Source: Rugamonas rubra
GTDB lineage: Bacteria > Pseudomonadota > Gammaproteobacteria > Burkholderiales > Burkholderiaceae_D
Reading direction: 5' to 3'
Length of the DNA: 64,000 nt
Assembly (NCBI RefSeq): GCF_900114705.1
Contig: NZ_FOTW01000013.1
Span: 144,764 to 208,763, forward strand
Shown: positions 1-9,256 of the stretch, piece after piece
Layout: every line of letters begins with the position of its first letter
How positions within the stretch are numbered: the first letter of the stretch is position 1
Program-made: the position numbers and the translations under genes
Notes under the pieces: model-generated
Seen by the model: only the letters and a program-made list of their open reading frames with translations
What the model was told of the DNA's origin: nothing
Database searches by the model: none

Positions 1-33
1 CGCGCGTCAAGCCGCGACCTCGGGCCGCGCGCC

Positions 34-522
34 TCAGGTCCGGGCCGGCGGCGCGGCCGGTCCGGCCGGGCCGGCTTGGTCGGCCCGGCCCAGCGCGGCG
101 AGGTGGCGGCGGATTTTCTCCAGCGGCGCCGGGATGTGTTCGGGCTTGCCGCCGACGACGGCGCCGGCCAGTTCGACCAGCTCGGCGGCCAGGTCGACCA
201 GGTCGCGCACGTGCTCGAGGTGGGCGATCTGTTCGCCGGCGCGGGCCGTCAGGGCCAGCAACTGTTGCTGGGCGCCGCCCAGGCCGACGGCGGCCAGCCG
301 GGCGCTGTCGAGGTAGAGGCCGTTGGCGCGCTGGCGCAGCGCCACCTCGTCCTCGAACAGGGCCTGGGCCTGCGGCTGGCTCAGTGGCGGCGCGCCGCCG
401 GCCTGCGGCTGGCGCAGGCCGCGCAGCAGGCGCGCGTGCAGGGCGTTGGCGGCGGCCGACAATTGGTCGGCCAGCGCCTCCAGGTCGGCGCCGCTGGCCG
501 GCGCTGCGGTGGGAAGGGTCAT
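34..522 (-). CDS. Hypothetical alanine-rich helical protein
   Basis: A 162-residue protein of unknown function, rich in Ala, Leu and Gln, predicted by eye to be almost wholly helical, with a Pro/Ala-rich C-terminus. It has no signal peptide, membrane segment or motif that I recognise. An AGGAG lies about 8 bases before the ATG. Its start is only 15 bases after the stop of the upstream lipoprotein gene on the same strand, so the two are probably co-transcribed. The operon context suggests an envelope-related role, but that is only inference. Confidence 0.6.
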   Translation of the reverse strand: MTLPTAAPASGADLEALADQLSAAANALHARLLRGLRQPQAGGAPPLSQPQAQALFEDEVALRQRANGLYLDSARLAAVGLGGAQQQLLALTARAGEQIAHLEHVRDLVDLAAELVELAGAVVGGKPEHIPAPLEKIRRHLAALGRADQAGPAGPAAPPART

Positions 523-537
523 GGCGGGGCTCCTGGC

Positions 538-1377
538 TCAGGGGTGGCTGGGGGCGGCGGTCGGCGCGCCGCCGAGCGCGGCCTTGGCGCCGGTCGTGCT
601 CTTGACGTCGTCGCGCGGCGGCCATAGTTGCAGCGCGGCCTGGTGGGCCTGGCTGAGCGCCGCCAGGTTGCTTTCGGCCAAGGTGAAGCGCCGCCCGATC
701 AGCCGGTATTCGGCCACCTTGGCCTGCTGGTGTGCCTTGGCCAGCGCCGCCAACAGGTGCTCGCGCGGATTGTCGACGAAGGGGATCTCGCTTTCCAGCG
801 TGCCGAGCACGATGCGCTGCTCGTTGTCGTGGGTCTTGTCGTAGTAGCGCAGCAGGGCGGCCATGGCGTCGAGCAGCTGGCGCAGCTCGTCGCGGCCGTC
901 GTTGAGCATCTGTTCGACGGCGCGGTCCTGGTAGCGCGCCGTCAGCGCGCGCGTGAGCAGCCGGGTCAGGCCGGCGTAGGCGTTGACGTGGCGGTCGTCG
1001 AGGCCGCTGTCGGGCCAGGCCTTGATGGCCCCGCTCATCGCCTTGACCTGGTCCTCCAGGTCGAAGCGCTCGTCGCCGGCCAGCTTGCCCAGCGCGCGCA
1101 GATACAGCGCGACGCCGTTTTCGATGGCGATGAAGTCGGGGTAGGCGGCCTGGCGGGCGGCGTCGAGCTGGCGCTCGCGGGCGTCGGCGGCCGGCGTCAG
1201 GTAGGGTTGTTGGCGCGGGTAGGTGTCGCGGAAGCGTTGGCTCAGCTCGTTGAAGGCGCCCAGCTTGGACGATTCGGCGCTGAGCGCGCGCACCGCCTGC
1301 AGGCGCGGGCTGTTGCCGGCGCAGCCTGCCAGGGCGGCCAGCAGGAGGAGGAACGCGGCGATATTGGGCGATTTCAT
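538..1377 (-). CDS. Putative lipoprotein of unknown function
   Basis: A 279-residue protein beginning with a lipoprotein-type signal: two charged residues, a run of Leu and Ala, then a lipobox ending LAGC at about residues 15-18. It should therefore be exported and lipid-anchored. The mature part is helical, with regular Leu/Ala spacing and many Arg and Gln residues, and no catalytic motif that I recognise. A second ATG lies 12 bases upstream, but GGAAGGA sits right after that codon and ideally before the chosen one, so the start at 1377 is preferred. It is the first gene of a probable two-gene operon with the helical protein downstream. Confidence 0.7.
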   Translation of the reverse strand: MKSPNIAAFLLLLAALAGCAGNSPRLQAVRALSAESSKLGAFNELSQRFRDTYPRQQPYLTPAADARERQLDAARQAAYPDFIAIENGVALYLRALGKLAGDERFDLEDQVKAMSGAIKAWPDSGLDDRHVNAYAGLTRLLTRALTARYQDRAVEQMLNDGRDELRQLLDAMAALLRYYDKTHDNEQRIVLGTLESEIPFVDNPREHLLAALAKAHQQAKVAEYRLIGRRFTLAESNLAALSQAHQAALQLWPPRDDVKSTTGAKAALGGAPTAAPSHP

Positions 1378-1532
1378 AAGTCCTTCCACGGCGGGTCGGT
1401 GTCAGACTCATTGTTGCGCGTTGGTGCGGCGGCGGCTTGCGAAACCGCAATCGCGGCAAGGACGGGGCCGCCTTGGTGCCGCCGGGCGGGGCGCGGCGTG
1501 GCGCCGCCGCCACGCCGCGCCCGGTTTGCGGC

Positions 1533-2315
1533 TCAGGCCGCCGTCAGCGCCTGGCGCCAGCCGAGGCCGGCGACGGTGCCTTCCTTGGGATGGTACTCGC
1601 AGCCGATCCAGCCGTCGTAGCCGAGCTCGTCGATGAGGGCGAACAGGTGGCGGTAGTTGATCTCGCCCGTGCCCGGCTCGTGGCGGCCCGGCGTGTCGGC
1701 CAGCTGCATGTGGCGGATCAGCGGCAGGCGGGCGCGGATGGTGTTGCTCAGCTCGCCCTCCATGCGCTGCATGTGGTAGATGTCGTACTGCAAAAACAGG
1801 TTGTCGCGCCCGCAGTCGGCCAGGATCTCGCAGGCCTGCGCGCTGTGGTTGAGGAAGTAGCCGGGCATGTCGTAGTGGTTGATCGGCTCGATCAGCACGG
1901 CGATGTTGTGCGGGCGGAACTGGTCGGCGGCCCAGGCCAGGTTTTCCACCAGCGTGGCGCGGGCCCGCTCCGGCGCCAGCCCGGCCGGGGTGATGCCGGC
2001 CATGCAGTGCACCTGGGGCACGCCCAGCTCGGTGGCGTACTCCAGGCCGAGTTGCACGCTGTCCTTGAACTCGTCGGCGCGGCGCGGGTCGCAGGCCATG
2101 CCGCGGTCGCCGCCGGCCCAGTCGCCCGGCGGCAGGTTGTGCAGCACCAGCTGCAAGCGGTGGCGGCGCAGCCGCTCGCCGATCTGCTCGGCCTCGTAGG
2201 CGTAGGGGAAGAGGAACTCGACGCCGGCGAAGCCGGCCTCGTGGGCCAGGGCGAAGCGGTCGAGGAAGGGCGCCTCGGTGAACAGCATCGACAGGTTGGC
2301 GGCGAATTTGGGCAT
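1533..2315 (-). CDS. hyi: Hydroxypyruvate isomerase family protein
   Basis: A 260-residue TIM-barrel protein of the xylose isomerase-like superfamily that matches hydroxypyruvate isomerase (Hyi), which interconverts hydroxypyruvate and tartronate semialdehyde in glyoxylate metabolism. Seen: the N-terminal MPKFAANLSMLF start, the segment IEPINHYDMPGYFL at about residue 143 with a metal-binding Glu, LQYDIYHMQ around residue 175 and GCEYHPKEGT near the end. The length is the family norm. AGGAG precedes the ATG. It stands alone, without glyoxylate carboligase or tartronate semialdehyde reductase beside it, so the exact substrate is inferred from family. Confidence 0.88.
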   Translation of the reverse strand: MPKFAANLSMLFTEAPFLDRFALAHEAGFAGVEFLFPYAYEAEQIGERLRRHRLQLVLHNLPPGDWAGGDRGMACDPRRADEFKDSVQLGLEYATELGVPQVHCMAGITPAGLAPERARATLVENLAWAADQFRPHNIAVLIEPINHYDMPGYFLNHSAQACEILADCGRDNLFLQYDIYHMQRMEGELSNTIRARLPLIRHMQLADTPGRHEPGTGEINYRHLFALIDELGYDGWIGCEYHPKEGTVAGLGWRQALTAA

Positions 2316-2424
2316 GGGAACTCCTGGCAGGGGGCTGGGATGCGCGGACGCGGCGCACGGCCAAGTCGCTATCCTAATCCAAAACCGGCGCCGGCCTGCA
2401 AGAACCGGGGCTGCCGACTCCTTG

Positions 2425-2451
2425 AGGGTCAGACCCTGAGGGTCTGACCCT
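2425..2451. repeat. Paired palindrome GGGTCAGACCC/GGGTCTGACCC, copy 1
   Basis: Two 13-base arms (AGGGTCAGACCCT and AGGGTCTGACCCT) separated by one base form a perfect inverted repeat. Each arm is itself a palindrome around its central base. It lies between the end of rhlE and the start of hyi, both on the minus strand. The same element occurs near 5987, 33160 and 42419, with a single arm at 63684. Confidence 0.9.
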
Positions 2452-2500
2452 GGCGCGCGCCGTTGGTTTCGCCGGCGTCTTGGCACGCCGTGATGAAGCG

Positions 2501-2538
2501 AAAAAAAAGCCACCGCGGCCCCGGAGGGCGGCAGTGGC
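2501..2538 (-). terminator. Rho-independent terminator after rhlE
   Basis: Read on the minus strand, an 8-bp stem (GCCACTGC with GCGGTGGC, one G-U pair) is followed directly by eight T residues. It lies about 35 bases after the rhlE stop. Confidence 0.85.
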
Positions 2539-2573
2539 TGGTTACTACCTACTGATTTGTTGCTGGCTGCTGC

Positions 2574-3965
2574 TTAGCGGCCGCGACCGCCGGAGCGGTG
2601 GGGCGCCGCCGAGCGCGGCGCGCCGCTGCGGCCGCCGCCGCCGCCGCCGGCCGCAGGGCCGCCGTTGCCGCTGGCGCCGCGTGGCTTGGCGCCGCCGCCG
2701 GCCGCCTTGACGCGCACCACCGCGCCGCCGCCGCCGCCGCCGCCGCTACGGCCGCCGTTGCGATGGCCGCCGGTGCCGCTGCGCAGTTGCACCGGTTGGG
2801 CGCGCGCGGTCGGGTCCGGTTCGAAACCGGGAATCACGGCGCGCGGCAGGGTTTGCTTGATCAGCTTCTCGATGTCCTTCAGCATGTCGTGCTCGTCGAC
2901 GCAGACCAGCGACACGGCTTCGCCGGTGGCGCCGGCGCGGCCGGTGCGGCCGATGCGGTGGACGTAGTCCTCGGGAATGTTGGGCAGGTCGTAGTTGACC
3001 ACGTGCGGCAGTTGGTCGATGTCGATGCCGCGCGCGGCGATGTCGGTGGCGACCAGCACCTGCAGCTTGTTGTCCTTGAACTCGGACAGCGCCTTGGTGC
3101 GCGCCGACTGGCTCTTGTTGCCGTGGATCGCCATGGCGCCGATGCCGTCGGCGTTCAACTGCTCGACCAGTTTGTTGGCGCCGTGCTTGGTGCGGGTGAA
3201 CACCAGCACCTGGCTCCAGTTGTTGGTCTTGATCAGGTAGGACAGCATCGGGTGCTTCTTGTCGCGGTCGACCGGGTGGATCTTCTGCGCGATCACTTCG
3301 ACGGTCGAGTTGCGGCGCGCCACTTCGATCATCGCCGGCTTGTTCAGCAGGCCGTCGGCCAGGGCCTTGATCTCTTCCGAGAAGGTGGCCGAGAACAGCA
3401 GGTTCTGGCGCTTCTTCGGCAGCACGGCGAGCACCTTCTTGATGTCGCGGATGAAGCCCATGTCGAGCATGCGGTCGGCTTCGTCGAGGATCAGGATTTC
3501 CACTTTCGACAGGTCGACGGTGCGCTGTTCCATGTGGTCGAGCAGGCGGCCGGGGGTGGCCACCAGGATGTCGACGCCGTGTTTGAGCTGCTTGATCTGC
3601 GGGTTGATGCCGACGCCGCCGAAGATCACGGTCGAGTTCAGCTTGGTGTACTTGCCGTAGATGCGCACGCTTTCCTCGACCTGCGCGGCGAGTTCACGCG
3701 TCGGGGTCAGGATCAGCGCGCGGATCGGGCGTTGCGAGGTGTTGCCGGTCATCGCCGCGCCGCTGGCGTCGGTCGACAGGCGGTGCAGGATCGGCAGCGT
3801 GAAGCCGGCGGTCTTGCCGGTGCCGGTTTGCGCGCCGGCCAGCAGGTCGCCGCCGTTCAGCACGGCCGGAATGGCTTGCATCTGGATCGGGGTCGGCGTG
3901 GTGTAGCCGGCTTCAGTGACGGCACGCACGATGGCGTCGGACAAACCGAGTGTGGAAAAGGACAT
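2574..3965 (-). CDS. rhlE: DEAD-box ATP-dependent RNA helicase RhlE
   Basis: A 463-residue DEAD-box helicase. All core motifs are visible: the Q motif near residue 25, AQTGTGKT (I), PTRELAAQ (Ia), TPGRLLD (Ib), DEAD (II), SAT (III), ARGIDI (V) and HRIGRTGR (VI). The C-terminal tail of about 80 residues is rich in Gly and Arg, as in RhlE proteins that bind RNA non-specifically in ribosome assembly and RNA turnover. The family start [11 protein letters not shown] is used rather than a start 33 bases upstream. No strong Shine-Dalgarno is seen. A strong terminator follows the gene, which stands alone. Confidence 0.93.
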   Translation of the reverse strand: MSFSTLGLSDAIVRAVTEAGYTTPTPIQMQAIPAVLNGGDLLAGAQTGTGKTAGFTLPILHRLSTDASGAAMTGNTSQRPIRALILTPTRELAAQVEESVRIYGKYTKLNSTVIFGGVGINPQIKQLKHGVDILVATPGRLLDHMEQRTVDLSKVEILILDEADRMLDMGFIRDIKKVLAVLPKKRQNLLFSATFSEEIKALADGLLNKPAMIEVARRNSTVEVIAQKIHPVDRDKKHPMLSYLIKTNNWSQVLVFTRTKHGANKLVEQLNADGIGAMAIHGNKSQSARTKALSEFKDNKLQVLVATDIAARGIDIDQLPHVVNYDLPNIPEDYVHRIGRTGRAGATGEAVSLVCVDEHDMLKDIEKLIKQTLPRAVIPGFEPDPTARAQPVQLRSGTGGHRNGGRSGGGGGGGAVVRVKAAGGGAKPRGASGNGGPAAGGGGGGRSGAPRSAAPHRSGGRGR

Positions 3966-4113
3966 GTTAGCTTTATGTAAAGATCGGCCTGTCGCCACGG
4001 ATGGCGCCAGTCGCAGGCAATCGGATTGGGGGAGACAGCGGCTAAGGACTGGTCAGGGGGCCGCAGGCCGGAGTATAACAGCATACGCCGGCGCTTGTTT
4101 CAATACGGAAACG

Positions 4114-4140
4114 AAAAGAGGGCCGCGACCCTCCTTTTTT
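4114..4140. terminator. Bidirectional terminator between rhlE promoter and suhB
   Basis: GAGGG and CCCTC pair around a 6-base loop, with AAAA on the left and TTTTTT on the right, so it can end transcription in either direction. It lies just downstream of suhB (minus strand). Confidence 0.7.
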
Positions 4141-4157
4141 GTAACAAAGTACGCGGC

Positions 4158-4949
4158 TTAGGCGAATTCGCCCAGCAGGCCGACCATCTGGCCGAAGATC
4201 TTCGGGCTGGCGGCGATGATGTCGCCCTTGTAAAGGTAGTCGGACTCGCCGCTGAACTCGCCGACGATGCCGCCCGATTCCGTCACCATCAGGGCGCCGG
4301 CGGCGATGTCCCAGGGCTTCAGGCCCTTCTCGTAGAAGCCGTCGAGGCGGCCGGCGGCGACGTAGGCCAGGTCCAGCGCGGCGCTGCCGGGGCGGCGCAC
4401 GCCGTGGCAGCGTTCGGCCATGATGCCGTACATCTTCAGGTATTCGGCCAGCGCGCGCGGGCTGCCGGCCACGTAGCCGGTCGACAGCAGGGCGTTGGCG
4501 ATGCGGTCGAGCTTGGTGACGCGGATGCGCTTGTCGTTCAGGTAGGCGCCGGCGCCCTTGGTGGCGGTGAACAGGTCGTTGCGCACCGGATCGTAGATGA
4601 CGGCCTGGGTGATCACGCCGCGCTGTGCCAGGGCGATCGAGATCGAGTACTGCGGGAAGCCGTGCATGAAGTTGGTGGTGCCGTCGAGCGGGTCGATGAT
4701 CCAGGTGAATTCGGTCTCGTCGTTGGCGTTCTTGGAAGCGCCCGACTCCTCGGCCAGGAAGGCGTGGTCGGGGTAGGCTTTGGACAGCACCTCGATGATC
4801 GCCTGTTCGGCGGCCTGGTCGACGTCGGTGACGAAATCGTTGTGTTGTTTCTCGGTCACAGTGACGCGGTCGAGATCGAAGGACGCGCGGTTGATGACGG
4901 CGGCGGCGCGGCGGGCGGCTTTGATCGCCGTGTTGAGCATTGGGTGCAT
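4158..4949 (-). CDS. suhB: Inositol-1-monophosphatase SuhB
   Basis: A 263-residue inositol monophosphatase family protein. Metal-binding motifs are intact: the Glu pair in LAEESG near residue 67, [10 protein letters not shown] near residue 84, and [15 protein letters not shown] near residue 210. It hydrolyses myo-inositol-1-phosphate; SuhB in Enterobacteria also acts in rRNA antitermination, which cannot be judged here. The chosen ATG gives the family N-terminus [13 protein letters not shown]; an ATG 33 bases upstream adds residues that are not family-like. It is divergent from trmJ, with about 210 bases between them for both promoters. Confidence 0.93.
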   Translation of the reverse strand: MHPMLNTAIKAARRAAAVINRASFDLDRVTVTEKQHNDFVTDVDQAAEQAIIEVLSKAYPDHAFLAEESGASKNANDETEFTWIIDPLDGTTNFMHGFPQYSISIALAQRGVITQAVIYDPVRNDLFTATKGAGAYLNDKRIRVTKLDRIANALLSTGYVAGSPRALAEYLKMYGIMAERCHGVRRPGSAALDLAYVAAGRLDGFYEKGLKPWDIAAGALMVTESGGIVGEFSGESDYLYKGDIIAASPKIFGQMVGLLGEFA

Positions 4950-5158
4950 GTAAGCTTCCGGTAAAAGAACGCTATCGCCCACCGGGGCGACAACCGTCCC
5001 GGCGGGGCAATAGAGTACAAGAATGAATTAAAGAGCGGTGCGGCGCCGAAAGGTTAAAATCCCGTCTGGCAGCGCCGCCGGGTGACAAATCCACCCCGGC
5101 TGGCCTGCTGACATCCCCGAATTTTCCGTATCGATACCGCGCAATAGCGCTATTTTAA

Positions 5159-5941
5159 ATGAACCTGCCCGAAATCAACACGTCTCTTTTCACTCGGCTG
5201 CGATTTATTCTGGTCCAGACCAGCCGCGCGGGCAATATCGGCGCCGTCGCCCGCGCCATGAAAACCATGGGTTTCAGCGAGCTGGTGCTGGTCACGCCCC
5301 GCTTCGACGACGCCCTGGCCGACGCCGAGGCGGTCGCCTTCGCCAGCGGCGCGCAGGACATTTTGGCCAAGGCCCGCGTCGTCGGCAGCATGGCCGAGGC
5401 GCTCGAGGGGGTCAACTTCGCCGCCGCCGTGTCGGCCCGGCTGCGCGAGTTCTCGCCGCCGGTGCTGGCGCCGCGCCAGCTGGCCGAGCAGCTGGCCGGC
5501 CAGCCCGAGTTGACCGCGGCCTTGATTTTCGGCAACGAACGCTTCGGCCTGCCCAACGAGGTGGTCGAGCAGTGCAACGTGCTCATCAACATCCCGGCCA
5601 ACCCCGACTACTCCTCGCTGAACCTGGCCCAGGCGGCCCAGGTGCTGGCCTACGAGTGCCGCATGGCGGCGCTGGAGGGCCGCCAGAGCGCCTCCGAGGT
5701 CGGCTTCCACGGCCACGCCGCCAGCCACGAGCAGATCGAGGGCATGTACCAGCACCTCGAGCAGTCGCTGGTGGAGATCGGTTTTTTGGACGCCGCCAAC
5801 CCGCGCAAGCTGATGCCGCGCCTGAAGCGCCTGTTCGCCCGCGCCCAGCTCGAGACCGAGGAGGTCAACATCCTGCGCGGCATCGCCCGCCAGATGGTGG
5901 CGCCGCGCCCGGACGGCAACGGCGGCGCGGACAAGGGCTGA
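5159..5941 (+). CDS. trmJ: tRNA (cytidine/uridine-2'-O)-methyltransferase TrmJ
   Basis: A 260-residue SPOUT-class RNA methyltransferase matching TrmJ, which 2'-O-methylates position 32 of several tRNAs. Seen: the N-terminal RFILVQTSRAGNIGAVARAMKT strand-turn-helix with the conserved SRAGNIG Asn, then the SPOUT knot segments LIFGNERFGLPN near residue 120 and IPANPDYSSLNLAQAAQVL near residue 143, where AdoMet binds. The C-terminal helical extension is present. It is divergent from suhB, a common arrangement in betaproteobacteria as I recall it. No clear Shine-Dalgarno precedes the ATG. Confidence 0.92.
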   Translation: MNLPEINTSLFTRLRFILVQTSRAGNIGAVARAMKTMGFSELVLVTPRFDDALADAEAVAFASGAQDILAKARVVGSMAEALEGVNFAAAVSARLREFSPPVLAPRQLAEQLAGQPELTAALIFGNERFGLPNEVVEQCNVLINIPANPDYSSLNLAQAAQVLAYECRMAALEGRQSASEVGFHGHAASHEQIEGMYQHLEQSLVEIGFLDAANPRKLMPRLKRLFARAQLETEEVNILRGIARQMVAPRPDGNGGADKG

Positions 5942-5986
5942 GGACGGCGCCGCCCCCGGGGCGACAATACCCGCCGGCGCGCACAT

Positions 5987-6012
5987 AGGGTCAGACCCTA
6001 GGGTCTGACCCT
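5987..6012. repeat. Paired palindrome GGGTCAGACCC/GGGTCTGACCC, copy 2
   Basis: Two 13-base arms abut without a spacer and form a perfect 26-base inverted repeat, between convergent genes (trmJ and the unknown gene ending at 6052). Confidence 0.9.
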
Positions 6013-6051
6013 GGCTCCTTGTCCGTGGCGGGGCGTCGTTGGCGGCGACGC

Positions 6052-6750
6052 TCAGTCCGGCGCGAACGGATCGGCCGCGCCGGCGTAGATGTTGTGCATG
6101 ACGCGGCGCTCACGGCCGACGATGGTGTCGACGAAGCGGCCGGCCTGCCGCATCTTCTTGAAGGCGCCAAAGCCGCGTTCCAGGAAGCGCTGCAGCTCGC
6201 CCAGCCCGGCCAGCCGCGCCGGCCCGCGCATCACCCCCAGGGTGGCGCTGAGGAAGGGCACTTTGACCAGCGCGCACAGCGATTCGCCCAGCGCCTGCAC
6301 CAGCGCCAGCTGGCGCTCGCGCTCGGCCGGCGCCGCCGTGGCGCGGTAGGCGGCCAGGTAGCCGGCCTGGTCGAAGCGCTCGCCCAGCGCCCGCGCCATC
6401 GCCATGTCGAGCCGCTCGGACAGGGCGTCGAGCACGATCGCCTCGGTGATCGCCTGCAGCGCGGCTAGCGGCAGCATGCGCTGCAGGGTGGGGATGATGC
6501 GTTCGAGGTCGGCGTCGCGCCGGCCCAGGTCGTTGGCGCCGTACAGCTCATCGAGGAAAAACAGCGCGGCGTCGCCGCTGTCGGGCGCCGCCAGCAGGTC
6601 GGCGTGGCTGGCCGCCAGCCGGGCCGACTGGAATCGCTTGAGCGCCGTGCGCGCCGCCAGCAGGGCCGGATCGCGCATGGCGCTCTGGCGCTCCGCCTTG
6701 ACGGTGCGCAGTTGCTCCTCCAGGGTCTGCACCAACTGTTCTTTTCTCAT
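6052..6750 (-). CDS. Conserved hypothetical FFLxELYG-type protein
   Basis: A 232-residue, largely helical soluble protein. The segment FFLDELYGANDLGRRDADLERI near residue 64 resembles a signature I recall from conserved hypothetical proteins of beta- and gammaproteobacteria, but I cannot name a function. No signal peptide or membrane span. AGGA directly abuts the ATG, which is unusually close. It faces the Tat-protein/GMC gene pair divergently across about 110 bases. Confidence 0.72.
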   Translation of the reverse strand: MRKEQLVQTLEEQLRTVKAERQSAMRDPALLAARTALKRFQSARLAASHADLLAAPDSGDAALFFLDELYGANDLGRRDADLERIIPTLQRMLPLAALQAITEAIVLDALSERLDMAMARALGERFDQAGYLAAYRATAAPAERERQLALVQALGESLCALVKVPFLSATLGVMRGPARLAGLGELQRFLERGFGAFKKMRQAGRFVDTIVGRERRVMHNIYAGAADPFAPD

Positions 6751-6860
6751 TCCTGCGTTGTACCAGAAGTGAGTAGATCTGGCCCTCTATTTTTGCCGCC
6801 GGGGCGGCTGGGTCTTTGTCGTACACTGCTTGGATAAGAAAACCACAACAGGATGGAGAC

Positions 6861-7385
6861 ATGCAGACGAAGCGCAGACGATTTTTGAAGCTGGGGCTGA
6901 TCGGCGCCATCGGCCTGGCCGCCGGGGGCGCCGTCTACCGCGCCGTGCGCGGGCCGGCGCCGCTGGCCCCCTTCGCCCTCGACGGCGACGCCAGCCTGGT
7001 GCTGGGCGCGCTGATCCCGGCGCTGTTGGCCGGCATGCTGCCGAGCGAACCGGCGGCGCGCGGCGCCGCCGTGGCCCACACCGCCGAGCGGGTCAAGGGC
7101 GCCGTCCGGGGCCTGCCGCTGGCCACGCAGAAGGAGGTGCAGGACCTGTTCGGCCTGCTGGCGCTGGCGCCGGCGCGGCGCTTCCTGGCCGGCGTGTCCG
7201 GCGACTGGGCCAGCGCCACGCCGGCCCAGGTCGACGAGTTCCTGCAAAGCTGGCGCCACCACCGCCTGGCCACGCTGCAAACGGCCTACCACGCGCTGCA
7301 CGACCTGGTGCTCGGCGCCTGGTATTCCGATCCGGCCAGCTGGCCGGCGATCGGCTATCCCGGCCCGATCAAGGAACTGGCCTGA
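6861..7385 (+). CDS. Tat-signal protein, likely small subunit of the GMC oxidoreductase
   Basis: A 174-residue protein whose N-terminus MQTKRRRFLKLG carries a twin-arginine motif (RRxFLK) followed by a hydrophobic stretch, so export in folded form is likely. The mature part is helical and resembles the small subunit (subunit 3) of gluconate-2-dehydrogenase-type membrane enzymes, with a Trp/Tyr-rich C-terminal segment (LGAWYSDPASWPAIGYPGP). It is followed 139 bases later by a GMC oxidoreductase lacking its own export signal, which fits export of the partner as a passenger. The start is chosen by the Tat motif and the GGAG 6 bases upstream. Confidence 0.78.
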   Translation: MQTKRRRFLKLGLIGAIGLAAGGAVYRAVRGPAPLAPFALDGDASLVLGALIPALLAGMLPSEPAARGAAVAHTAERVKGAVRGLPLATQKEVQDLFGLLALAPARRFLAGVSGDWASATPAQVDEFLQSWRHHRLATLQTAYHALHDLVLGAWYSDPASWPAIGYPGPIKELA

Positions 7386-7524
7386 GCCGACCCCAGCGCG
7401 GGCCCCGGCCCGCACCCGCAGCCCAATTGGCGCGCCAGGAAACTGGCCCAGCCCCTAGAATAGAACCGCCGCGCAGCGCCGTCCCGTCCGCGCCGTGCCG
7501 CGCGCCACCTTTTCGGAAGCCGCA

Positions 7525-9219
7525 ATGACCGACACCATCATCCCCATCAATACCGCCACCACCAACGCCACCGCCACCGGCGCCGCCACCGCGCCGGTGC
7601 GCACGGTGATCCCCGATCCGATCCAGGCCGGCCTGGCCGCAGGCTGGCTGGTCACCGACGGCGCCCAGCTCGGCGAGGACCGCAGCCTCGAGGCCGACGT
7701 GGTGGTCATCGGCAGCGGCGCCGGCGGCGGTGTCACCGCCGAGATCCTCGCCCTGGCCGGGCTGAAGGTGCTGATCATCGAGGAGGGCGCCCTGAAGTCG
7801 TCGAAGGACTTCAAAATGCGCGAGGCCGAGGCCTACCCGGCGCTGTACCAGGAATCGGCCGCGCGCAAGACGCGCGACAAAGGCATCAACATCCTGCAGG
7901 GCCGCACCGTGGGCGGCACCACCACCGTCAACTGGACCTCCAGCTTCCGCACGCCGCCGGCCACGCTGGCCCATTGGCAGCAGCATTTCGGCCTGAAGGA
8001 CTACAGCGAGGAGGCGCTGGCGCCCTGGTTCTCGCTGATGGAGCAGCGCCTGCACGTCAGCCCCTGGGCGGCGGCGCCGAACGAGAACAACGACCTGCTG
8101 CGGCGCGGCGCGGCCAAGCTGGGCCTGTCGACGGCGGTCATTCCGCGCAACGTCAACGGTTGCTGGAACCTGGGCTATTGCGGCATGGGCTGTCCGACCA
8201 ACGCCAAGCAGTCGATGCTGGTGACCACCATCCCGTCGGCGCTGTCGCACGGCGCCAGCCTGCTGACGCGGGTGCGCGCCGAGCGCTTCGTGCTGCGCGC
8301 TGGCCGCGTCGAGCAACTCGACTGCGTCGCCCTCGACGCCGCCGGCCTGGCCGAGACCGGGCGCCGCGTCAGCGTGCGCGCCAAGCACTTCGTGCTGGCC
8401 GGCGGCGCCATCAATTCGCCGGCCCTGCTGTTGCGCTCAGCCGCGCCCGACCCGCACGGCCTGCTCGGCAAGCGCACCTTCCTGCACCCGACCATCATCT
8501 CGGCCGGCCTGTTCGAGCAGCGCGTCGACGGCTACGCCGGCGCGCCGCAGTCGATCTATTCCGACCACTTCCTGCACAGCGGCCCGGTCGACGGTCCGAT
8601 CGGCTACAAGCTGGAGGCGCCGCCGCTGCACCCGCTGCTGCTGTCGACGACGATGGCCGGCTTCGGCGCCGCGCACGCCGCCATGATGGCGCAGTTCCCC
8701 CACATCCACGCCCTGCTGGCGCTGCTGCGCGACGGCTTCCACCGCGACGCGCCGGGCGGCAGCGTGGCCCTCGACGGCCGAGGCGCGCCGGTGCTCGACT
8801 ACCCGATCAGCGACTATGTCTGGGATGGCGTGCGCCGCTCGATGTTGTCGATGGCCGAGATCCAGTTCGCCGCCGGCGCCAAGACGGTGACGCCGGTGCA
8901 CGAGTCGGCCGGCCAGTACGCCAGCTGGGCGGCGGCCAGCAAGGGCATCAACGCGCTGCCGTTCAAGACGCTGGCGACGCGGGTGGTGTCGGCCCACGTG
9001 ATGGGCGGCTGCACCATGTCGGACGACGAGCGGCTCGGCGTGGTCGGCGCCGACGGCCGCTACCACGGCGTGGCCAACCTGTCGGTGCACGACGGCTCGC
9101 TGTTCCCCACCTCGATCGGCGCCAACCCGCAGTTGTCGATCTACGGCATCACCGCGCGCCTGGCCAGCCGGCTGGCCGAGCAGATGACGGGGCGGCCGGC
9201 GCCGCGCCCGCAGGCCTGA
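7525..9219 (+). CDS. GMC family FAD-dependent oxidoreductase
   Basis: A 564-residue GMC oxidoreductase. The FAD-binding motif VVVIGSGAGGGVTAE lies near residue 60, the second signature GRTVGGTTTVNW near residue 128, and the C-terminal active-site region HVMGGCTMSDD plus NPQLSIYG supplies the conserved His and Asn. The cysteine-containing segment YCGMGCPTNAKQS is typical of the alcohol dehydrogenase/oxidase branch. The substrate is probably an alcohol or sugar alcohol, unproven. GGAAG lies 8 bases upstream of this ATG; an earlier in-frame ATG at 7495 lacks one. It follows a Tat-signal small subunit and precedes a lipase-like gene. No cytochrome c subunit is adjacent; a triheme one occurs 40 kb away. 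Confidence 0.88.
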   Translation: MTDTIIPINTATTNATATGAATAPVRTVIPDPIQAGLAAGWLVTDGAQLGEDRSLEADVVVIGSGAGGGVTAEILALAGLKVLIIEEGALKSSKDFKMREAEAYPALYQESAARKTRDKGINILQGRTVGGTTTVNWTSSFRTPPATLAHWQQHFGLKDYSEEALAPWFSLMEQRLHVSPWAAAPNENNDLLRRGAAKLGLSTAVIPRNVNGCWNLGYCGMGCPTNAKQSMLVTTIPSALSHGASLLTRVRAERFVLRAGRVEQLDCVALDAAGLAETGRRVSVRAKHFVLAGGAINSPALLLRSAAPDPHGLLGKRTFLHPTIISAGLFEQRVDGYAGAPQSIYSDHFLHSGPVDGPIGYKLEAPPLHPLLLSTTMAGFGAAHAAMMAQFPHIHALLALLRDGFHRDAPGGSVALDGRGAPVLDYPISDYVWDGVRRSMLSMAEIQFAAGAKTVTPVHESAGQYASWAAASKGINALPFKTLATRVVSAHVMGGCTMSDDERLGVVGADGRYHGVANLSVHDGSLFPTSIGANPQLSIYGITARLASRLAEQMTGRPAPRPQA

Positions 9220-9256
9220 GCGTGGCCGCCGCGCCCGGCGCCGCGCGGGCGGCGCC

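Noticed and set aside
2598..3980. A 460-codon plus-strand frame over rhlE
   Set aside because: Exact antisense of a well-supported helicase; composition is Val/Asp/His/Gln-rich without motifs.
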